Assembly (NCBI RefSeq): GCF_963678975.1 | Contig: NC_089280.1 | Span: 16,900,780-16,964,779 of the forward strand | DNA: 64,000 bases | Source of the DNA: Dysidea avara | Lineage: Eukaryota > Porifera > Demospongiae > Dictyoceratida > Dysideidae | Direction of reading: 5' to 3' | Shown: piece by piece, positions 50,901-59,900 of the stretch | Layout of the letters: the number at the start of each line of letters is the position of its first letter | How positions within the stretch are numbered: position 1 is the stretch's first letter | Notes under the pieces: model-generated | Seen by the model: only the letters and a program-made list of their open reading frames with translations | The model's database searches: none | Told to the model about the DNA's origin: nothing | Program-made: the position numbers and the translations under genes

Positions 50901-53900
50901 CGAATGGGAGAGTTTGAAACTGCAGGAGCTTTCCCTGGCCATTTTGAAAGGCCAGCAGAGGGTGGAACTCTTCTGCTACTGGTACTGTTAAGTACGCATC
51001 CTTTAGGTCGATCTTGACCATTAAGGAATCCCTCTGTAGGATTGATGGCATCATGTGCAGCCCTTCAATCTTGAAGTGGGGTGGGTTTAAATACTGATTC
51101 AGATGCCGCAAATCTATAATTGGACGCCACCCTCCTCCGCTTTTGGGGACGACAAAGAGAGGATTGACTAGGTGTGCCTGACTCTTGTGAGCAGGAGCAA
51201 CTACGCCTTTTGAGACCAAGCCTGAAATTTCGATTGCTAGTGCTTCTGCATGAACAGAGTCCAGAGCAAACTGCACCGGAGCCTGCGTGGGACTTGGCCA
51301 TTGCTGCAGGGGTAACCTGTAACCCTTCACAGTGGTAAGGATCCATGGATCCCTTGTCAGCATTTCCCAGTTGCGAGAAAATTGGGCCAGTCTGCCACCA
51401 ACTGGTGTCTGTCTGTGTAATGCTACTAATGACATATCTAAGTCCAAGGAGGAGAGGGTTTTGGCGGGTTTGGGGAGTTGACTCAATTTCTCCTCGATTG
51501 GGGAGCAGGTGATTGGTACTGATGTCTTGGTTGCGATGGTCCCCAGCCTCTGAGTTGGCTGTGATACTGTGAGGGTTGCTGCGATACTGTGAGGGGTGGG
51601 CTCCGCCCCACCGGGCCCCTCAATTTCCGGCAGGGCTCTCTCGAAAAAACTGCTGTTTAGTGCGACCGATGGTCGACGAAAATCGTGGTTTATGCGTGTA
51701 AGGGTGGAATCGTTGAGAAGAAGGTAGTGAAGATATTATTTTTGAAAGGGTGGTATCAGTTTCCACCTGACCTTTCAATTTGGTCGTAAACCCTGGGCCA
51801 AAGAGGAATTCCCCAGCTTGTGGCTGTGGCTCCTGGCCATATTTCGCTAAAGAACTGTTTGCGATTTGTAGTAAGTTTGTTCTCCTCGCCTGGGACAACA
51901 ACTCGTTCGCGTTGCCTAGCAGAACGAGTGTACGCTGCATTATATCCATCACGTCTAGGACGTTTATTGAAGCATCAGGGTCTTCCAACAGGCCATTCTC
52001 GATTAGCTCAGACCAGAGGCATGCGATTGGTCCGCACGTCTTAAGTAGCGCGGACTGTACCTTCGCAAACTCGCCATCTTCCCTCGCAGGGAAACGCGCC
52101 CCTAAGTGGTCCTTAATAAACTTATCCACCTGAGGTGGTCTCATCGCTGGAGTCTTAGGGACCGGGTGCTCTTTGTGCATCAGGGTCCGGTTTTCTTTGT
52201 TTAGTGTACACCTCATGTGTTTCTCCAAGTATTCATTGATACTTGTATGAGCTTCGAACGTGTCAGTGGGCATGGACTGAGGGTCAAATTCACAAACGAT
52301 CCCACAATTGAACGTGGAGTGGTCGGTTCATTATTATTAGTCTCACATACATTTAATTGATGCCCACCTTGGTCTACTCTTCCATTTGGATCACAGACAC
52401 CTACTTGGGTTGTGTCAAGAGAGGCGTTCGCCTCTACCAAAGACGGCATACTGGCTTCGAATACATTTCCACTTCCTGGCTGGCCCGTAGATGTCGTCCA
52501 CAGATTTGCACTTCCCGTCTGGCACATTTGCGTGACCAGGGGGGTTACACTTCTCGACTGGCATGTTTGCGTGACCAGCGAGGCACTGGCACTTCCCGAT
52601 TGGCACATTTGCGTGACCAATGGGGTTACCCTTCCCGGTTGACACATTTGCGTGACTGCCAGGGGAATTCAGTCCTGATTGGTACATTTGCGTACCAAAA
52701 GCAGGGAAACAAGGTAGTGACTGAGATGTAGTCCTTGGCGGGTGGTCGGCACGGCTCACCTGCTGAGAGGAAAAACTGTCGTTTTCATTCGCTCCAGACA
52801 TCAGACGGCCCAGAAGAGCTTCTTGTAAGGAGTTGTCAGCGGATACCGCCTCCAAGATGTTGTCCAACGTAGATCTACGGGCCATGGCTTTATCACACTT
52901 TTAGACTGTACACGTGCTGCTGCGAGCAAGTAAAAGGGCTGGTACCGGAAGTGATGTCATGCTATTTATGGAGTTTGTGCTTTTAAGTGCTGTAGTGCAA
53001 GTGTTATAAGGGGCAATACCATATGTTAATCAGTGCTGTACCTTGTTTCCGGAGCCTCCGAAATACAATTAATGTGTCTGGCGCCATTCTTTCCTTTGAT
53101 GCAGGTAATGAATTATGCTCCTGCAAAAAAAGTTAACAAACAAGTGAAAGGAAATTTTGAGTAGGGATCACAAAAAATGTGATGAAACAAGAGAGGTCAT
53201 CTACACCTGCAGCTATGTACTAGTTGACATTTAATCCCTATAACTATATATTGACAGGATGAATTAGGACAGCAAATATAACTACCGGTGTAGATGATCT
53301 CCCTTGTTTCATTGCTTTTTTTCTGTGATCCCTACTTAAATGTAAAATTTCCTCAAATGTGATTCATGGAGCAACCACATTGCTCTACAATTTTCATTAA
53401 ATTAAGCACAGAACAGAATGACTGTATTTGTATACTGCTGGGTGTTGATACCTTTGTGTTATGTGTTCAGGGAAGCAATACAGGCAAAGTTATAGTTGAG
53501 TGATTTTGGGATGACATTTTGGGCAGGAAAGCCTGAATCATGATTTGTATTGGGTGCAAACAGTGTGTAGATTGAATTAGCAGGCACTTTGATTATATAC
53601 AGATACATTGACTACATGTGTACCAAACACAAGGGACATTAAATACCGTATGTATTTATCTGTATTATTAAAGCCGGGCTGAAATAAACACTGGGTCCTA
53701 AATGAAGGCCAGGGGGTGCTACCTTAATACAAGGTTTTGTACTCGGTCTTGTACAGTACAAGATTACAAAAGCTTAATTTGTAGAACAAGGCTTAGCTGC
53801 TGCTAGGAGAAACACTATTTTCAGCTGGTTTACAAATTATAAGGAATAAATGTCTGGGTACAAACAACTCATTGTTACTGTTCATTGATCACTTGAAGAG

Positions 53901-56900
53901 TCAACTCAAAACTCACCAAGCTATACTATCTTTACAATTTAAATGTCCTCTACGGCCTTCGTTAAAACCCGGAACGGACCGGACCAGAATTTTATTGTTG
54001 AGGAGCGCGTATCCAACTAAAATAAATTTAGGTGCGCTTGCAAGGGATACAGGACGTGGATTCTGTTCTTCATTTGCACTCAGGGCACGATTCTCCACTG
54101 ATTGCCAGAGTGGCTGATGGTGATTTCAAAACAAATATAGTCGTATACTGGTATATACACGTTTACGAAACGGAAATGTAGTGTATTACACGGACTCGAT
54201 ACTTTCACCGTAGCTAACAATGGCGGCGAGATACAAGCTAGCTAAGACTGGTCACAGATAATATACCTGGACTGATCTACATACCGTACACAAGGAAATT
54301 TAGACGTAAGGGAATTTGACGAATCGGTTTGATTAGTCAAATTTTTCTTACGTCTAAATTTCCTTGCGTACAGTATGTATACAGATCAGTCCAGTTAGCT
54401 ATATTATCTATGACCAGTCTTAGCTAGCTTGTATCTCGCTGCCATTGTTAGCTATGCTGAGAGTATCGAGTCCTTGTAATACACTACATTTCCATTTCGC
54501 AAACTTGTATATATACCAGTATACGACTATATTTGCTTCGAAATCACCATCAGCCACTCTGGCAATCAATGGAGAATCGTGCAAATGAAGAGCAGAATCC
54601 ACGTCCTGTATCCCTTGCAAGCGCACCTAAATTTATTTTAGTTGGATACGCGCTCCTCAACAATAAAATTCCAGTCTGGTCCGTTCCAGGTTTTAACGAA
54701 CGCCTGATCAGTAAATATGCAGCGCACACACACACCCCTCCCCCAAGCCATGTTATAAGACAGTTTGAGAACACATGGATCAATACCATAGTCTGGCATC
54801 TCCCATCCCTTTGAAAGAGTAAGGGTCCGGTGAAGTACAGATCCCATATCATTTCTATTGGCAAAATTCTACACTAGCCAATTATGACATTCACACACAA
54901 AATTTAATTGTCTTGGCAATGCAATACTTTTATTCGAATTGGAGGGCAATCATCTGACGTAACCAGCAGGTATGCATGCCGACTAATTGAATTCCTTTGA
55001 AATGATGTAGGACCTTATTTTGCAAGTTTGTGAAAGGGTGGGACTATATCAATATACCCCTCAACTTTATGTCTTTACATAAAGCATTAATTATCCTAAA
55101 TTTCTGACTTATTTATAATTATCTGATTATGCTGTCCAAAACCAAAACCACCAGGTCACAGTTGCTAGGATAAACAGTAGTGCAAGTGACCCAAACAATT
55201 TATGTACACTGATGCCATCATAGTGTTCTGTGTGAGGTATGGTATCCTACCACAAGTAGGATATCATTGTCATCAACCTGAAGCCAAGTTGTTGATAACA
55301 TCAGGTTGATAATAATGATACCCTACGAGTGCAGATGTGGTTTAATAACTAGCTTCTATCCCACACTTTAAAGCACTTGACAATTCACAATTGCTGAAGT
55401 CAACGTGTTGATAACAATGATATCATATAATTATGTTATGATACACCTTTTATCCCACACTTTGAAGCATTTGACTTCATCCAAAGGCTGCAGCACATGT
55501 TGCTGTCAGACCTTCAGTGCTGGTCAACAACAACATCACAATGAGGCTAGATAAACAACCAAGTTGTATATATTTATTTATTTATTTATTATCAATTTTG
55601 TCAAGGACAAGTATGTATGGTTCAATTTTTGCTGTGCTTGTAGTTTTAGGATATAGTATGGCTTCAAGTTGCCTTTGATCCTACTGAATGTGTGAATCAG
55701 GTTGTCTTTCATATTAAAGATTCTCACCTTCTGGGGTTTAACTCAATGTAGGGCTTCCGTGAAATAAAAGAAAAGTAATGTAAAGGCTGACAGAATATTA
55801 TTTGTATTTCTTTATGTGCTGTGTATTTGAATGTGATGTAGTTGCATATAATACTTTAGAAACTGAAAAGTGTTGCTGAAGAAAATGAAAGCTGTTTATC
55901 AGAATTAAAAGAACAGAGAAACTTACTTACAAAAAGATTAGACATCTTAAAATCATCGTAAGTATATTAACTTAATTCAGTACATGACTAATAATATATA
56001 TAAAGCTGAAAAGCCGTCTGTCTGCATTCCATTTAAGTTCACACATTCTTCTCACCAGTTGCTGTATGTATCAAAGCGGTTTTGGCACCAAACGATGCAC
56101 TCATTGTCTAGGAATAAGCTAACGTTTAAATAAAGCTTCTAACTGCCATCGTTCGTCGTTTGTAGTGTGTTTAGTGCAAGGATGTAGAACTTGAATTCTT
56201 TCTGTAAACCGTATGCAAGCCGCAAGTAAACACCTATGCCAGTCAACTCATGCATGCCTTTATAATATGGTTTTTAAGATTGATTGGTAATGTTAGACGA
56301 TTGGCTTAGTAGTTAGGGCACACGCTTTATAAATACAAGTTCCCCAGTTTGAATCCAGCTAGGTTTTTTTTTTTCCGCTCTGGCAACCTTTTTAATGCAT
56401 CTTCTTTTTTCTGTTGCAAGAAACTTTTCATGTAATTTTTTCTCTGATTCTGAACCTTATTGGTGCAACATTCTTTTTTATTTTAACTCTCACATTATAA
56501 AAAATGAAGTGTGCTTTGCACACAAAAGCAATGTCATAGAGCACACTTTGGTGTGACAGGACACACTTTTTGTGTACAAAGCAAACTTCATTTTTAGAGT
56601 GCAGTGGAAACACTTTGACATCAACTTATAATACTTTTGTATAGAAATAAGGATAATTGTAATGTGCTATTGCTGGAAATACATGAGACTATATTATGTC
56701 TATTGAGTAGACTTTGTTTTAATATTGAATGAGTATCCTTCCCTCAAAGTTTAGCTAATAGTATCATACAGTACTGTATAGTAGGGATAATGAAGGTTTG
56801 AGGTTTCCTGCCCAAAAATATCACCCTCAGCCTTACTTTTCCTTCACATCAGCCTGGCAGTATTGGTTAAGCATAATTAAACCCAAAAATGCTTTCAGAG

Positions 56901-59900
56901 CAATCCCAAACTCTTTTAACAATTTTTTTTTAAATTAACAGAATTTTTGCTGATTAGCTAACTGATGCCTTCAGCCAAGCATAACTCGACTTCAGTTAAT
57001 GTTATGGACTTGATTTCTTCACTTGTTTCAGCTCAAGACATACTTTTTTTTGTAAACTGCAGTAGCTACAATGCATGCATTATGGATTTACTTTTATCCT
57101 CCTTTGTATCTCATTTCTTTCTCCACTACTGCATAGATGTTGATTTGTGGTAACACTTCATGGCTGCTATTAAACTATCACGAGAATTGTCCATAATTTT
57201 CCGCAGTGGCTGGAGTGATTGCAGAGGTTTTTATCGTACCATTCTTTGTTTGTAATACCGTATAACAGGTGAAACATATTAATGAAGTAATTGATAATAG
57301 GGGCGTGCATTTGGTTGTAGTCACTGGATTGATTGCAAAGGTGCTTCTTGTACTGTTCTTTATTTACACTGCTGTATAATGAGTGGAACAGAAGTGGAAT
57401 GGCCATTTCACTTTTCAATAATTAAAATCAGGGCATGTGTTCAGTCGCGCAATTAATATGTGTGGTGCCTTTGTTTCCTTTGATGTAGTATGTGCTGAGC
57501 AATGAAACGAGGGAAGTCATCTACACCTGTGACTATACTAGTGGACATTTAATCCTACTTATGCTATTTGCCAGGCTATAGTAGAAATGTCCACTAGTAT
57601 AGTCACAGGTGTAGTGACCTCCCTTGTATTTCTATCATCCCTACTCAAATGTAAAATTTTCATACACTTATAGTATTAGAAGCGTATCACGGCTCAGTGT
57701 GCTCAGAAAATTACATGACAGAACAAGTTTAACAGTTTTGAAATATATATATATATATATAAACTAGCACTGGTACCTGCCATACATGCAGGACTTTATT
57801 TCCCTGATTACACTATATTTCAGTACAGTTATACATGTAACTTACTGCTCAGTGGACTAAAGAACTAAACCGGATCAAATTTGAAGCAGTGTTTGTCGTG
57901 CTGGCTATTTGGACACATGCAGCATAATAATTATGATATCCAATGCAAGTACATCCAACCCAAAGTGGTGTAATTTACTGTAAACACACCTACACTCCTG
58001 CAGTACCGCAACAGTTAATTAATCCTGCCCTGTATGTGCTGGAAATCATTGCCCTATGTGCAGGACTTCATTACACTATTTCAATTAGCAACAATGGTAA
58101 GGATATAAGTATATCTCTGAAACAAAGTCTATAGCCCTGCCCTATAGGTACAGGACTTTATTACCCTGCATGGAAACACTATATTTCAGTACACTTATAC
58201 ATGTATGTGTACAGTGTAACTTAATTAGTGCTGCAAAAAAACTAAACGTTAGCTAATACTCATTCATTTTAAAGCAACATTTGTTGTGCTGGTTCTTTAA
58301 CCCTTAAACATGCATAAGCCTATATATAGGCAGATTACGCATGCCCCTGGAAAACGTATAAGCCTATATATAGGCTTTTACGCATGACTGTAAACAAAGT
58401 GCTGTAACTTTTGAAGCATTCATCATATGGCTTTGTAATTTGTGCCATTCTACTCGTGATGTAATAAGCATTAAAATGATACCTAGGGGTTTACCCTAAT
58501 ACCAAAGTATAGGAACTAAAACTCGCCGTGAAAATAATTCTTAACAAAGAACTACAAAAATGTGCTACATACCTTTAGAAAATGATCCATAACTCCTTGC
58601 CAGTTGGTCCGAATCGCTGCAAACAAGTATTAGTCAAATCGCCATTCAATGGCGAATCAGGCCATATACAGCTCACGTGATTAAACCCACAATCAATATG
58701 ACAGACAAGACAAAGAATGTGCTGTTGCGATAAAGCGAGACGTTATTCTTCTTCGCTTTATAACAAGTAAGCCTTTGTTGTTACAGTGGTTATTTAGCCT
58801 TCCCCAAGTAGGCCAATAATAAGCTTTCTATTGATATCTCGTTTTATGCTAATAGAGTTAGGAAAGGCTATCTTGCCTCACTATATAAGTTTGCTTTGTC
58901 TAAACACGTATTCCTTAAAAGTTACGTGCACATTCACGGCTTAATTCCTTAAAAGTTTTCATGCGTGTTTAAGGGTTAAGACAACAAATGTTCAGTAGCC
59001 TCATCTTATATCCATCACTTTGTTGCATAAGTTAAATTTTGGCAACAGACCTATTGGTATATTACAGAGTGAAGTCACCAGAAGATAAAGAAAGAGACAG
59101 CAGTGATAATAGTTATGAAGATGATGAAACTTCTCTACAACAATCAATGGAGTGTGACTCTGTGATAGATGTTACAGAAGATGATTCTAGTGAGCAATAT
59201 GTTGAACAAGACCAGTCAGTAGAGGATAACAATATAAGCAACACTAGTAACACAGGTACATACATATACATAATGTTTCTAGTATTGTATAGCATGTCAT
59301 TTTTTTTATTTTTGGATATTTCAAAGAGACTTTTCTCTTCGAAAGTGACTTACCTTCATGTGATCAAACATTTTTGTCATGGAAATATTGTCTTTTAGCT
59401 CAGTATTAGTTGTTGTAATGGTTAAACAGTATCATTACTGCATCAATAGCCAGTAAACAGCTGATCCAGAACTGCCATTGTTGGGAATTACTAGCATAGG
59501 CGGTGGTTGATTAGAATTTGCTCCGCTCAAGACTCCCCCAGTCTTCTCTCCAGTGCACAAGAATTCAATAAGTAAGTCAGCTGTTGGCAAGGAGCACGTG
59601 TATCTTTCAGAATTTGTGACACGAATTTGAAATCCACCTGGACTTCAAAATATGCACTCTTAGAACTTTAAACCTTCAAAATTCAGATTTTGTCCCTTCT
59701 GTGAAATATTCTGCTCCAACAATAACCTGCTATATGGTAGACATTCCAGTCTGATTTTTAAATTTTGAAAAATGGACTTTTTATTAGGTCTGTACCAATA
59801 CCAATATTATATTGGTACCGATATTACGAGTATCTGTATCACAAGTCTACAATACAGATATTACACTGGCCAAAGTGACATTGTCAAATGGTAGAGTTGT

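Larger units (their letters stand above)
47911..53070 (-). mobile_element. DIRS-type tyrosine-recombinase retrotransposon, structurally complete
   Basis: 5.16 kb, transcribed right to left. Seen in order: 5' inverted repeat, gag-like region, reverse transcriptase, RNase H, DIRS linker, tyrosine recombinase, internal complementary region, 3' inverted repeat. This layout is diagnostic of DIRS elements, which insert by recombinase through a circular intermediate and make no ordinary target duplication. AATT borders both ends and appears once at the joint inside the internal complementary region. The element lies antisense in intron 3 of the unit 4 gene and splits an older repeat copy. Frameshifts at about 50400, 49760 and 48980, and others in gag, mean this copy is probably not autonomous. 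Confidence 0.92.
47207..53160 (-). repeat. R1 repeat copy split by the DIRS element
   Basis: The left part 47207-47910 starts at the CAGTACGATAGTACCATA terminus and runs to the insertion point; the remainder (53071-53160) continues the same repeat text after the DIRS element. Confidence 0.65.

Noticed and set aside
56296-56375. Possible tRNA gene
   Set aside because: Boxes A and B are present, but no complete cloverleaf; it sits in repeat sequence with a T run, as SINEs do. Same for 8192-8266 and 59882-59950.
59039-59398. 119-codon frame taken as a standalone acidic protein
   Set aside because: It is exon E (59068-59255) read on into the intron; donor site GTACAT and unit comparison place the end at 59255.
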